Below, piece after piece: positions 46,513 through 58,364 of a stretch of DNA of 64,000 bases. Numbering within the stretch: position 1 is the stretch's first letter; each line of letters starts with the position of its first letter. Source of the DNA: Prostheceraeus crozeri (taxonomy: Eukaryota > Platyhelminthes > Polycladida > Euryleptidae); NCBI GenBank assembly GCA_907163375.1, contig CAJQUW010014344.1:80066-144065 (forward strand). Direction: 5' to 3'. Made by a program: the position numbers and the translations under genes. The notes under the pieces were generated by a model. The model had not been told where the DNA came from and made no database searches. It saw only the letters and a program-made list of their open reading frames with translations.

Positions 46513-47757
46513 CACGGTGTGCCAGGAGAGGCGGTTTCATTTTAAAAATTTCCCACTATATTTCTCGACGGATTCTGATGTATTTTTGTATGTAGATTTC
46601 GAAAATCAAAGTTTAAAAATCATACCAAAAGCCCTTTTCGAGAAAATGACGAAAATTCAAAATGGCGGACAGAGAAACCGAAACTGCATTCTGGGGTTAG
46701 AATAGAAATGTTGACAAGTATTTCGTCAACGGTTTCCTATGTAATTTGACCCGCTCTTTTCAAAAATAATTGTTAGAAAATCATACTAAAAGCCCTTTTC
46801 GAGAAAATGAGGAAAATTCAAAGTGGCGGACAGAGAAACCGAAACTACATTCTGGGGTTAGAATAGAAATGTTGCCAAGTATTTCGTCAACTGTTTCCTA
46901 TCTAATCAGGTACACTTTTCAATCATCACCGTTAGAACATGATGCCGCTAGAACCCATCATATACTTAAAGCATTCATTAACGAAAAGTAACTTTTATTT
47001 GTAAAAAGCTCAAGAAATGTTGTTTACACGATCAACAATCATGCGCGCATGCGCATGTGATCGTCATTATGACAAGCTTTGCATGCATGTGTGTGTGTGA
47101 TGAAGGACAATCACCGTATTAGACATGATTGAATTGAGACAAGCTGCACATGTATGAGGATAAGTTGTTTACGACAGCTATGCGCGTGTACGCGTGTGAT
47201 CATCATTGATGTGATGTGATCGTAGTGCATGTGTGTAATGTAATAAGCTATTATTCTCTCTGCAAATCAATCTGATGCAGACAGACCACTGATTCATGCA
47301 TTTTGCTTTTCACACAAATAGGACGATTTAGAACATGAGCTTTCCAATGCCTCTTATGATCCTGCCAAAATCTCCAAGACTTGTTATTAATGCATTATGT
47401 ACACCAACGAAGTCCCAGAATGCAGTTTCGGTTTCTCTGTCCACCATTTTGAATTTTCGTCATTATCTCGAAAAGGGCTAATCGTATGATTTTCTAACAA
47501 TTATTTTTGAAAAGAGCGGGTCAAATTACTTAGGAAACCGTTGACGAAATAGTTGGGAATTTTTTTAATCGACTCCCAGAATGCAGTTTCGGTTTCTCTG
47601 TCCGCCATTTTGAATTTTCGTCATTTTCTCGAAAAGGGCTTTTGGTATGATTTTTAAACTTTGATTTTCGAAATCTACATACAAAAATACATCAGAATCC
47701 GTCGAGAAATATAGTGGGACATTTTTAAAATGAAACCGCCTCCCCTGGCACACCGTG
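46513..47757. mobile_element. 1.2-kb giant inverted-repeat (foldback-like) element
   Basis: CACGGTGTGCCAGGAGAGGC at 46513 is matched by the reverse complement of the right end at 47757. The arms (about 46513-46910 and 47409-47757) are near identical by eye. Each arm carries a direct duplication of about 133 bases (46615-46746 and 46777-46909 on the left, mirrored on the right) containing CGAGAAAATGACGAAAATTC, AATGGCGGACAGAGAAACCG and AAACTGCATTCTGGGG. The ~500-base centre is unrelated, rich in GCATGCATGTGTGTG words and non-coding. I found no target duplication. Confidence 0.85.
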
Positions 47758-48461
47758 GACTGTTTATCCAATTTTCATCTGAATTCTCCATGATCAATTT
47801 CAATTTGCATGTGTAGTTTCACTTTAAGTTTTACCTTGTTGATACCATGCGACCGATAATGCGGTTGTGTTAAGGCTCTGCTATGGATTCCTCTCTATAC
47901 TCGAGAAGAAATATTGTTTTCTTTTGAAATCGTCATAAAATGCATTAACTTTTCTGCAGTTTTCAATGCTTTGTCATGATTTACATCGTGATTTTCAAAG
48001 TTTTCATTGGAATGATTTACGGTGCACTTCAAGTTAGACTTCAAATTTAGACTTTATTTTCTAGTAACGTCTTTAAGTTATTTTCATGACAATTCAACAG
48101 ACTTTTAAAGAGCAACTTCTTAAGTTTGAAGTTTTCATGCTATAAATTCGTGCATAATTTTAATTATAATAAGCGTACATTTTTGGTAATGAAAATCGAT
48201 AACAGCATGTTTCACTCACAATTAACACCATAAGAGAGCAATAAAAGCAAAACATCAAAAGAGAAAAAGCAAGAACCAAGCTAAGGATTATTCATGTCTA
48301 GAATTCACTGAGTTGTACGGTACAGGGGCTTCGTAAATTCGCTTGACTTTTAAATTGAATCTTTACATGACAAAGCAATAAACATCTACGTCACAAACCA
48401 TGTTATATTGCGCAACATAAAGGGGAATTCACGAATCTAACAATAAGAATGATTAAAATTT
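47758..48461. other. unannotated DNA
   Basis: No gene or repeat is recognised. Confidence 0.4.
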
Positions 48462-49240
48462 TCAAATCAAGTGTTCGAAATGATTGCCATCGCAATCAAT
48501 CATTGCAGTCAATCGCCAAATAATATCGAAAACACCAGCGGCAAGTTTTTCGCGTGTGACTTCAATGCAGATATCAGTGATCTTCTCACTCAACTGGCTT
48601 TGTAGCTTGCCATGATGGTATATCTTCGCTTTCATTCATCCCCAGAACCAAAAGTCGAGAGGATTCAGATCAGGTGAACGTGGGGCCACTCTCAGTCACA
48701 TCCTCGACTTATCACGCGATCACCAAATGTTTGGACGAGGAAGTTTCGTACCTTTGCTGCAAAGTGGAGTGGGGGACCATTTCGCATTAATATGTAGGAC
48801 AATTTGCGCTTTTGCGCAAGTTGAGGGCGCACGTGCTCCTTAAGAATCGGAGATGTGAATCAGCTGTCACAGTGTTGGAGAAGAAAAAAGGTCGTAGTCC
48901 AAACTTAGCAGAAAATCCCATCGACACAAGGTTTGGGTGAATGAAGGGATTTTGAGATGCATGTTGATGACTTAATATCTGACCATCGAGTGAAAGATAC
49001 GCCTCGTCAGATCAGACAATACCATCGATTACATTCTGATTGTGGAGAAGCCATCTCGCAAACTCACAGCGCTTTAGCTTGTCGGCCGGCTCAAGTGCTT
49101 GCACGACTTGTAATTTATGCAGGTAAAGTCCTAGTTCATGCCGAATCATTTGATGGACACCAGTCTTTGAAATGGTGCTAACCTCTTCAGCCACTTTGCA
49201 AACTGACGTGACGTGACTCCTAGCATTGATTTTGAACTAG
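48462..49240 (-). pseudogene. mariner-like transposase, inactivated
   Basis: Minus strand. An HTH segment reads ISKTGVHQMIRHELGLYLHK, LQVVQALEPADKLKRCEFAR. The first catalytic Asp is in VLSDEAYLSLDGQILSHQ. The region of the second Asp reads ILMRNGPPLHFAAKVRNFL, where relatives have QDGAPPHF, so that Asp is lost. The third Asp is in PRSPDLNPLDFWFWG, directly followed by a TGA in place of Trp. The end reads MKAKIYHHGKLQSQLSEKIT, then DIIWRLTAMIDC and stop at 48462-48464. At least three further breaks are present. I could not find the element's terminal repeats. Confidence 0.86.
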
Positions 49241-49906
49241 TTTCCTCTACGACGCGATTCACAGTTGCTTGCAATTGTCAAGTCATCCACTGTAGGACTG
49301 TATCTGCAAAATAATGGATCCCACGTGAAAATACACAGACTATCGGCCTCCCACATGCATGTCACATGTCGTGAATATAATTATAATTGATTGATTTATT
49401 TATTTAGAGGCACAATTGCTGTGTTTTTTCTGCACAATGAGCTGTATAAGTGAGATTGTAACAGTCTCTATACGTGTATTTGCAAAACTCTTTTGAGTTG
49501 TATGAGCTCGTCATTACAATGTGATCAAACAATACTCCCAACGTTGTCTTAGGAAGCTTTCATGCGATAACTGATCAAAGAATGTCGTTTTTCGGATTTA
49601 TTTCGAACTGATACCTACTCAAAAACTTAATTTTTTAATGAAAGTGAATTTCGAACTGTAATAAGCAAGATGACTGAGTTGGTTAAGACTGATGCCACTA
49701 TTGGAAAGAGTTGCGCAAGATTTTAGAGGCCGATTCAACATCAAAAACCCCAGAAAACCACACCAGGGTTTTCAAAGCTCATGATTGCCACGATAAAATA
49801 CAGTTTGGTTAAGGGCAACGGATGTGACTATGAAAGAGTCCGGTTGGACAGCATCAACAATAAGCTGCATTTGTTGATTTGCAATCATAAATGCAGGTAT
49901 TAGTCC
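49241..49906. other. unannotated DNA
   Basis: No gene is identified. The stretch leads into a large inverted repeat. Confidence 0.4.
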
Positions 49907-50894
49907 GGCAGCCAGAACGAGTTTGTGCAGGGAACGAAGCCGGAAGTGAGACTTTCACAGAATGATGTACCCCTACACTGTAAATTGTAGGGCACTAACT
50001 TAGGCACGAAGCCGAAATTTCGTGCCAGTTAGCGCCTAGTTAGTGCCTTTCTAGTGCCTCGAGGCACCAGTAGGCGCCACTAGGCACTAATAGGCACCAA
50101 ACCAAATGTTTGTTTATCCAATGAAATCGAAGGAAAAACCAACCGGGCACGAACTCGGCACTATAAACTTAGTGCCTACTCGTGCCTTGTGTTGGTTAGA
50201 ATTGATGCCTAAATTTCGTGCCTATTTCAAGCGAAATTTCGTGCCCTAGAGTTTACAGTGTATGCCTACTACGAATCTACACGTCCGCCGAGTTCTATTG
50301 AGTTCCTCTTCTTGTCAGACTGGATCACAGAGAAACACATGTAAATCCAAAGGGACGCAGACTGCAGTTTTTGGGTAAAAATGAAATTTTCTATGTTTTC
50401 TGTTTTCTCTGATTAAACAAAAAGTATTAAAGCCCAGAGTCATAATTTTTGCATGGAATGTCTTCATGCCATTTCCTTTCATGTTCATGCACCCCTGTCT
50501 ATAAAGCTAAACACATTTAGATTGGCGAGCCTCTTGATGTCGGCAAACACCAACATGTTGGCCCACTTCATCCACATTGAACCACATTCTCACATACATT
50601 GCCGATCAGATGCATGATAGTAGCACATGCACATAATAGAAAATGACATGAAGACATTCCATGCCAGAAATTGTGACTCTAGGCTGAGTACTTTTCGTTT
50701 AATCAGAGAAAACATAGAAAATTCAAATTTAACCAAAAACTGCAATCTGTGTTTTTCTTTGATCCTATCTGACAAGAAGAGGAACTGACTAGGACTCGGC
50801 AGACGCACAGATTCGTAGTAGGCACAAGGTGTACATCATTCTGTGAAAGTCTCACTTTCGGCCTCGTTCCCTGCAGAAACTCGTTCTGGCTGCC
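49907..50894. mobile_element. large inverted-repeat element with a nested MITE in its left arm
   Basis: GGCAGCCAGAACGAGTTTGT at 49907 pairs with the reverse complement at 50894. The arms (49907-50492, less the inserted 285 bases, and 50624-50894) match over GGGAACGAAGCCGGAAGTGA, ACTTTCACAGAATGATGTAC, CTACTACGAATCTAC, CTCTTCTTGTCAGA, AACTGCA.TTTTTGG and GGAATGTCTTCATG. Identity is about 80% by eye. The loop is about 130 bases. Non-coding. Confidence 0.82.
49976..50260. mobile_element. 285-base TA-flanked MITE made of GGCAC/GTGCC words
   Basis: The element starts CACTGTAAATTGTAGGGCAC and ends GTGCCCTAGAGTTTACAGTG, with TA on each side (49974-49975, 50261-50262). Inside, GTGCCT or AGGCAC occurs more than ten times, including the perfect palindrome GTGCCTCGAGGCAC. 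The same 'empty' sequence without the element is present in the opposite arm of the host inverted repeat (about 50815-50835). Confidence 0.88.
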
Positions 50895-50923
50895 AAGAAC
50901 TCGATATCATACAGGAAATATAA

Positions 50924-51042
50924 TACCGCATATCTTGGCGTGCTTTCACCTGTAATTGAACTCAGTATCTATGTTACTTAAATCACTCGACGCTTCGAGT
51001 GGTTCGTTCAATTATGGTGAAAGCACTGAAAGCTATGCGGTA
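50924..51042. repeat. 119-base palindromic element
   Basis: TACCGCATATCTTGGCGTGC ... TAATTGAAC (50924-50961) pairs with its reverse complement at 51005-51042 at about 85%. In the centre, CACTCGA-CGCT-TCGAGTG is a second perfect 7-base hairpin. Confidence 0.75.
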
Positions 51043-51119
51043 ATAGACATATACAGTATGCTTATCTATGCTCTGTACAATTTCATAATCAATTAAATGG
51101 TACTGCTAAACTAAATGAT

Positions 51120-51250
51120 CAATTAACCATAGACTTCTAAATGTCTCTGGACAGATAGGTTGAAATTGGCCTCATACATGGTCAGGCCAGCAATCCTAGA
51201 TTAGACTACTGCGAAAAGACCGTCATCAAGCGTTATCAAGCGTCACTCAA
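51120..51250 (+). repeat. third copy of the arrestin-intron interspersed repeat
   Basis: ACCATAGACTTCTAAATGTC, TCTGGACAGATAGGTTGAAA, GGTCAGGCCAGCAATCCTAG and CATCAAGCGTTATCAAGCG match 13830-13925 directly and 15835-15955 inverted. Confidence 0.78.
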
Positions 51251-52604
51251 TGATACAGTATATAGTATATTGCAATTAACCTCCATTGTTATGCTCAAGA
51301 CGTATTCGGTAGAAAAAAATCAGCTTCGTAAGCAAGAAAATATATAGGAAGTCGGTATATCATCATAAACTGACTGTTCAGATAAATGAATAGATATTCT
51401 TGACAAGAGTTATGTACAATATCGGCCATTGTACAGATTTGTGAATTCACTGTCATTTGCAGAGTTTTCTGTACACATTTGAAGATTTTTATCAGTCTGA
51501 GAGTTTGATTGCGTACAACACTTGATGGCGATTCACCTGGTGGTTGTGTCGACGATCTGGAAAGTAAGGTAAAGTGATCAATGAAGTACAGAAGTAAAGT
51601 ATTGACACTTCATCGCAGCAATCATGGATTAATACAACTTTTAATCAAGCAGATAAATATGAACAAAATAAATATTGAAGTATCAGAATTTTGAAAGCAA
51701 TAAGTAGATATTGTAAGATTTAAAATGATAGATAGAACGTATAAGTGGCACTTAAAGTTGGGAATGAACAATAGATGAAACAATAAAACATCTGAAGTAC
51801 TCAGGCATTTTATGACATTCGCACAAAAGCTTGGTACAAATATGACAGTTGATAGAAATGTCTTCGGGTCATTTCCTATCATATTGATGCTATCATAGAT
51901 GATGCTTTAGATCCAAGAGGCAGACATCTTGAACAAATTCCAGAAAACGACGTGTATCGATACCCTTCATAATTAGAGACTATGCAATGGCGTATTTAGG
52001 CTGCTGGACGTGCTGTAATTGCAGCACGTGAAAAATCAGAGTTATCAAGAGGATAATTATTCAATAATGTCACAAGTGCATATAGTTATACTCCTCTTTC
52101 GGAGTTATGAAATTTGTGTAATTTCTCTTCGATTAAGATGCATTTTGAAGGCTTGATGGGATCTCTCTGCCATCTCACCCACCACAGCTAGACATTTAAT
52201 TCCTGAGCTCTCATTGGTTGATATCATCACCAATAGATTCTTAGCTTGAACGCTGTATGGGTGAGAGAAACAATACATACTGTGCTTGGGAAAATTATCA
52301 ATCGATTGAAGCAATCATTTTTTCATCTGCTGTTCTCGTATTCGGTTAAGTGTATGTGCGTGCGTTTAGCTTACTATGAACTCTGAGTTAGACATTGGAG
52401 CGTTTCGATCGCAGGATGTGATCGCAATATGTGATTGTGAATGCAAATTTTGTGAAGGATAACATTAGCAAAACAGTCTACCAAGAAATTTGTAGGAACA
52501 ATAGCATTTGTGATAAGTCATTACCCGGTATAGGCTATATGATTATGCCTACCTAACAAAGCATCTTTCTTCCTCACTGTCCCCAAAATGAAAAAAACTA
52601 ATCG
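51251..52604. other. unannotated DNA
   Basis: No gene is recognised. The stretch may include the decayed body of the hAT element whose end is at 52605-52800. Confidence 0.4.
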
Positions 52605-52800
52605 AAACGGTATTAGTCATCGCAACAACTTCGGTTGTCTGTGAGCGAACATTTAGCAAAATGAAGCCTATTGAAACATTTCTGAGGACGATTATGACCT
52701 AAAAGAATCCTTAATAATGACCTAGCAATTTTGAACATTGAAAGGAAGTTAACAAAAGGTTTTGATTGTGACTTGACTTTAAATGATTTCAAAGTTGAAA
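52605..52800 (+). pseudogene. hAT transposase remnant, C-terminal dimerisation region
   Basis: The plus strand reads VIATTSVVCERTFSKMKPIE, TFLRTIM, then LNNDLAILNIERKLTKGFDC and LTLNDFK. This is the hATC signature (S..CER.FS.lK.iKt.LRs.M...RL..LAil.iE). A stop and a shift lie between TIM and LNN. No upstream catalytic sequence is recognised. Confidence 0.8.
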
Positions 52801-53936
52801 CCAAGGAGGTTGTGAAAAAATATGGTTACATAGAACTTCATAAATATTTTACATTACATAGAAATCCTCAAACACGGAAACTTATTATTTCTATTGAACA
52901 TGCACCTTGTTTCCTATGTGAATTTAGTTTAATAACGCGATGTTATTCACATACATTTACCGTTTAAGTTTGACCTTTACTACAAAAGTTTATGTAAAAG
53001 TTTTCAGGAACTGTTGATGATATCTGCTTAACATAAATCAGCAACCATGTATTTAAGTTTTTTCACGTTATTTCTTATTACTCGTCATATTCACACGTGT
53101 TAAGTCATAAAAATAAATCACTAGTCCGCGATTGACATAGGCTAAGTATACAATGCACAATGTGCATGTTTGTCGATGCACTGCCGCAGCACCTGATGAT
53201 ATTCCTGGATAAGCCACTGAAACTATGCATACATGTATTCCTTCCAAAGCACAATTCTTGTCGTTCTTAGCAAGTGCATGGGCCTACATGCAGGTCACAG
53301 TGATTAAAGGTGACATTGTTCACAGAAGACGAAAATCATAACGATACTTCTTTTTATCGTTGGGTTCTGCTGTTAACATCTTTTCTATTTGTTCATAATA
53401 TTTCTCGTTGAGAAAATTGGGTTAATGTGAACAAAACCTATATTATATTACACATTCAGAGAGATTTTACTTCAATATGTTGCAGTTATCGGCCCAATGA
53501 ACGGCCGCGTTGTCGCAATTGTTTGATATTTTGGTTTGTGACACAGGTCGTCTTCTTATAAAACATGATATTTTATGATGCAACCTTTTATAAACATACA
53601 AGCCACATCGGTTAGCAACACGCTTCTTTACATCAAGTTAGATGATTTACGTATATCTAGATTCATCAACTATTATGGTCAGTGGAGACATTTAGTTTGA
53701 AAATAATGCAGGATAACAGCAAAAATCGCATAATTGGATAATAACACAAACTCTACATGCATATACAAACTACAAAACCTAAACTATCGATTTATGAATT
53801 CAGCAGTAATTTTAAGCAGTGCGATAATCACCGTCTGTTAGCAGTAGTATGAAAAAGAACAGCAAAGAGATGTCAATGTTTCTTGTGGGTTTGAATGCAC
53901 ACACATCACAAAATTACTGGCCATTCCAACAACCCG
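52801..53936. other. 3' flank of the acidic-tail gene, otherwise unannotated
   Basis: The minus-strand 3' UTR should lie here. I see no clear polyadenylation signal near the stop. No other gene is seen. Confidence 0.4.
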
Positions 53937-54107
53937 TCATACTTTCTCCCCCTCCACATCGTCCGTGAGGAAAGCGCCAAATTGTTCGTCCACTTTTGGT
54001 TTCCCGTCCAATCCTTCGTTCTTCGCTTCATCCAGACGTTCTTCATTCAATTCCACGCGTGCTTGCGTTCTAGCGCTTTCTTCCACTGTGTCCATTACAT
54101 CAACTGG
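53937..54107 (-). CDS. acidic-tail gene, terminal coding exon
   Basis: On the minus strand the acceptor TTTGTTAACGCAG precedes CCAGTTGATG (exon start at 54107). The frame runs 56 codons to TGA at 53937-53939 and reads PVDVMDTVEESARTQARVEL, NEERLDEAKNEGLDGKPKVD, EQFGAFLTDDVEGEKV. It begins in phase 0, which fits the exon at 57392-57517 ending in phase 0. About one third of residues are Asp or Glu, and the middle looks helical. This is the C-terminus of the protein. Family unknown. Confidence 0.72.
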   Translation of the reverse strand, partial: PVDVMDTVEESARTQARVELNEERLDEAKNEGLDGKPKVDEQFGAFLTDDVEGEKV

Positions 54108-57100
54108 CTGCGTTAACAAAATCGTAGAAATAGAACAATGATTATGAAAGATGAGACAGTAACAGAAAAATTGGTGAAATTCGTTTCTTTGGGGATGATT
54201 GGGGAAGACTTGCAGAGACTTCTCGATAGCGATGGTTGGTCAACCAGCAAAGAGCATTTACCGACCGATGAGAATCTCAAGGACGCACAGTTTACCATCT
54301 GCACATGTCTGCATCTACTAATATTCTGACAATGCTATCCGCCAATTCTTTACTAATTTTTTTATCAAGATCCTTGATGTGAAATCCTGCTACCTTCTTC
54401 CCTACGTAGGAAAGTGACGAATGGACAATTCTGCGAAGGAGTACAAGTTCACTGAACATGGGTAATTGGTCTATTTACAATGTAATTGCAATAAAATTTA
54501 AATTGCTCTACTTTCATGTTTTCAGTGGAAGGAGTCGAACGCTAATCGTATTATTCGTTTCACTTCTCTGTTTCTGTATAGGAGCAGTGAATCGGGTTTT
54601 TTGGTCCCAAGGCGGGTGCCTGCTGGCGACTCAATAGGGGACCTGGGACCAATAATACTGGGACCAAAGTAAACTACAAATGTGGAGCCTGTGCAGAAAG
54701 TACATCGAGAAATAATGGTATGTTCTAGCACGAGTTCCCACTGGCTAAAAATATAGTTTCACTACAGATATAACACTGAATTTTGATCACAGAATAGAAC
54801 AATTAATTGATCAAGGAAAAGTAGATACTTCGCAGTGCTTTTGGAGTGTACTATTTCAATGACAAGTTCTATGCAGGAGTCTTTCTTTTGAACTGAAAGT
54901 TTGTGTTCTTATATCTCACATTTTTAGTGACTATCATAGCACACGTCTTAACAATCACAATAGTGCCACTCAACGGTCGCGTAATCAATCAACATTAATG
55001 ATACCCTGTAGAAAGTAACTTTTGTCATAATTTATTATCGAACTCATGAGAACTCAGAAGAATGCAAGTTCTGAGAATTCTCAACCAAGTGATTTTTCAT
55101 TGTTCAATAATATTTAGCTCATTTAGATTTAACTATTAGGTAACCGCTACAATAATTAGTTGATCGAATCACAATTTATTTAGGATGTCAGGAATTATAT
55201 TTAAAGAATGAAGGACATAGTAAAATTGTTATTGAAATGATTCTCTGACGATTTATTTCCAGGTCCTCTCATACGACTCACTACATATTATTAACAGTAG
55301 CACGTGCCAATGGTACGTTAAATGAAAAGATGCAAAATCACTGGTACATTGAATCTTCCAAAAACTATAAAGAATTGGCAGATTATTAGCAGATACACAG
55401 TTGCAGTGTGGTGCATCAGATGCTTTATCAAGAATATTAAGCAGTTTTAGCAGAGTACGTGAAGGCAAGTTAACTTCAAGGACGTTATAAAAGAATATTT
55501 CAAGTCTCTACCTGCCCAAATGCTCGTGTCAACTACAGTAGATATTTGTGTACAGCTTCTTATTATCCTCAAGTTAGAACTAAAGTTCTACAGACAAATT
55601 ACCCTTGAGTTTCAAATCCAGACGTCTAAGGAGCAGAATAATTACTCATCGTCTGGAAAACAAATTTGAATGAGATTTTACTGTTACATATGCAAATGGA
55701 TGGAGGAAGTGCTTGCTCGTATGCCTATATGCAAATAGAATAGTAGATAATCAACAGTTTATCGTCAGAAGCTCATTGACGGATGTTCAGCTTCGATTAG
55801 TTGATTAGTTGATTTAGTTCAAAGCTCGAAGGTTTTTTTCGGAATTCATGACGGAGATGGAATTCCGTCATTTTATGCATTCAGTAGAATTATAAGCAAT
55901 CATATCTGCAAAGCAGTGTATTTGAGTTGATGGGAATAAGCCTTCGGTGACGACTCTAGTGCTCTTTATCGTTGATAAACAATCATATATTGGCCTACTC
56001 CAAGATAAATGATATTTCATGACCTGCATCTAGTCATAGGTAAAATCGGCTCACATCACACTGATTGAAATACGATGTTGAGCAGGATGCGGAGACTCCG
56101 ACTCCGGGGGTTGATAGGACTCTGACTCCGGCTTTTGATAGGACTCCGACTCCGGGTAGCAAGTATATAAAGCCCAGTTTTTTGAAAAACAAACCGGTAA
56201 CCTACATCATAGATCATTATAAGCTGAACCAATGTTGGTGATCATTGCTGTATCAATTGCTTATCAATCATTATCGATGAAAGTTTATCAAATGTCGCTT
56301 TAAGTTGGATGCATACGACTCGGCTCCTCCCATCTTTTTGATGTGTGTTTCACATGGTTTTTCTCCAGTCTCTACCAGGCAGGAAAATCCCACATCTTTC
56401 TCCAAAAAATATGAGTACACTTTAGATTTTAATATGCGCTTTGGAAGAGAAATCACACACGATTAACGTGAGAGTTAATGGTAATGTTCTCAAACAAACT
56501 AGATAGTATTTCATTTTGTCTCTGATGTTACCTTTGGCGCGTAGGTATGACCGAGGCTAGGAAGGCTTGTCTTCTCTGTTAAATCATCGAGTGAAAAGAC
56601 AATCCTTTTTTCACTTTCACGGTTCCTTCCCTCAACTATTACAAGCTTTGCATGCAGCAGTGTCTCTGTACTTTTGCTTGATGGAGAAAGTTGACATCAA
56701 GACAGTGACAGCTATGTACGAGGATAAATGATTTGTTTGTATTATATTTCGGGTCATGGTATAGAGCCGGAGGACTCCAACTCCACATCCATGGTACAAA
56801 GTAATCATCTTTATTACGTTTTTCGAGATCATCATGTCTATGCACGAGCCCGAATGTCGAGTTTTGAACAAATATTTGAAGAAGTATTTTCAAGAAATGG
56901 GTCGCAATATTTGATTCACATAAATTATATTATAATTACACGCTAATACAATGTCTTCAGAGGTGAACACATGCCTAATAAGAATAACCGGTTGGCGCAA
57001 TGAGCAGCCGATCGGTTTTCTAAATTTATGGCTACCTTCAAATTTGAACTTAGTGTCAACATACCGTTGTTTGATCTCGTCACAATCACCTACTTCGACA

Positions 57101-57391
57101 AGCAGGCGTCACTAGTGCATACCAGTAGACTCCTGTCTTGTTTTCACATTACGATTTCTTTATAGCGCTATCTCGTGTCTTTTGACCTCGTATGCAGATA
57201 GGACACTAGTTCAAAACCAAGATTTCGCTGATAAGAACTCGTCAAGCAGTCAATTTGAAACATTTAGATCTACAACATATCGTGTAGTAATTTTTTAAAT
57301 AATCTTACAATCAACCAATGAAATGCACAAAATAGTAGGTAATAATTAGAAGCCTAACAGATGCTGAAATGTAATATATTTCGCTACTTAC
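54108..57391 (-). other. intron between last two coding exons of the acidic-tail gene
   Basis: It is bounded by GTAAGT (minus, at 57391-57390 and on) and CGCAG at 54108. It contains the hAT copy at 56083-56793 and, on the plus strand at 54138-54329, an unbroken 63-codon frame of unknown nature. Near 54600-54670 GGGACC/GGTCCC words recur. The rest is unannotated. Confidence 0.6.
56083..56793 (-). mobile_element. second copy of the BED-finger hAT element, inverted
   Basis: This is the reverse complement of most of 45014-45840. The minus-strand frame near 56456-56271 reads RILKSKVYSYFLEKDVGFSC, LVETGEKPCETHIKKMGGAE and SNLKRHLINFHR, here without the stop seen in the first copy. GGAGTCC/GGACTCC words sit at both ends. 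The CAGGATGCGGAG and CATGGATGTGGAG termini are eroded, and I see no clean 8-base duplication. It is probably older than the 45-kb copy. Confidence 0.82.
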
Positions 57392-57517
57392 ATCACTGGC
57401 ACGTCGAGTAGCTGCTGTCTCATTTGTTACTTCTTTGACATCTTCTGTTGTGGGCAAATAAGGTTCGGTTCTATCTGTTTCTGCTCCTGTGTCAAAAATA
57501 GCATCTGGCGGGTCATC
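57392..57517 (-). CDS. acidic-tail gene, internal exon (126 bases)
   Basis: The acceptor TTTTTCCTCTGTAG and donor GTAAGTAGCG (minus strand) bracket 42 codons, phase 0 to 0: DDPPDAIFDTGAETDRTEPY, LPTTEDVKEVTNETAATRRA, SD. It is acidic and Thr-rich, with no stop, and its composition continues that of the neighbouring exons. Being a multiple of three, it could be skipped without changing frame. Confidence 0.78.
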
Positions 57518-57625
57518 CTACAGAGGAAAAACAAAAACAAAATCAGTCTTACGCGCCTGTCAAATGTGTTCTAGCCAGCGATGAGATTTTTGCGTTCGTC
57601 TAAGTTTTAGTCAGAAAAGTTGAAG

Positions 57626-58103
57626 TCATAGAAATCCGACAATGGTATACTCCAATGGTAGACAATGGTAGAGTCTATTTCCGACCGCTGTCAAACAATG
57701 TAACCATAGAAATCCGACTACACGCTCTGCTTAAGTTAGTGAAGAATGGACAACAGCGGTTTGTTGATGGTAATTTCAGCTACTCGGTTATTAGCCGATT
57801 TCTAGATCTTTAGCAGAAGCAACTTACTGAAGAATGCAGCAATTGCAGACTTTTGCCTCAAGACGATCCAATGTAAGTTATTTTATCAAAATGCCTTTAT
57901 ACAGTATAAGGAGAAATGATAACAAACGTGAATATTCACAACGTGCACTGATGAACTGCCGGTAACTTCCTATTGCTAGTCACTGGAAGCCGACATCGTT
58001 TAGGCATCGTTGTCATGTGAACGCATTTCGACGTCGTTCTGCTATCTTCAACGTCCATGTCCGTTCTTCTCCTTCATTATTGAGGAGTGTCGGATTTCTA
58101 TGA
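57626..58103. mobile_element. 478-base TIR element in an intron of the acidic-tail gene
   Basis: TCATAGAAATCCGACA starts at 57626, and its exact reverse complement TGTCGGATTTCTATGA ends at 58103. A second CATAGAAATCCGAC lies inside at about 57706. Non-coding, superfamily not assigned. Confidence 0.7.
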
Positions 58104-58364
58104 ACTATTCAATTTCTGGAAAATTGAGGTTTCAAATGGCTTTCCGTGTACTTTGTAAAGATTCAAGGTTATTATAGTAACCCTTTACAGTAGTATAAAA
58201 GCATATTTATAAAGTAACTGATAACAGATCGCCTCGCGGCAAGAATCTACAATTGTTGCATGTTTCAATAATTTGCTTCTACTAAAGATCTAGCAATCGG
58301 GGCATAGCCGAGCAGCTGAAACTACTTTCAACAAACAGCTGTTGTACATTCTGCTCCTTTTTCC

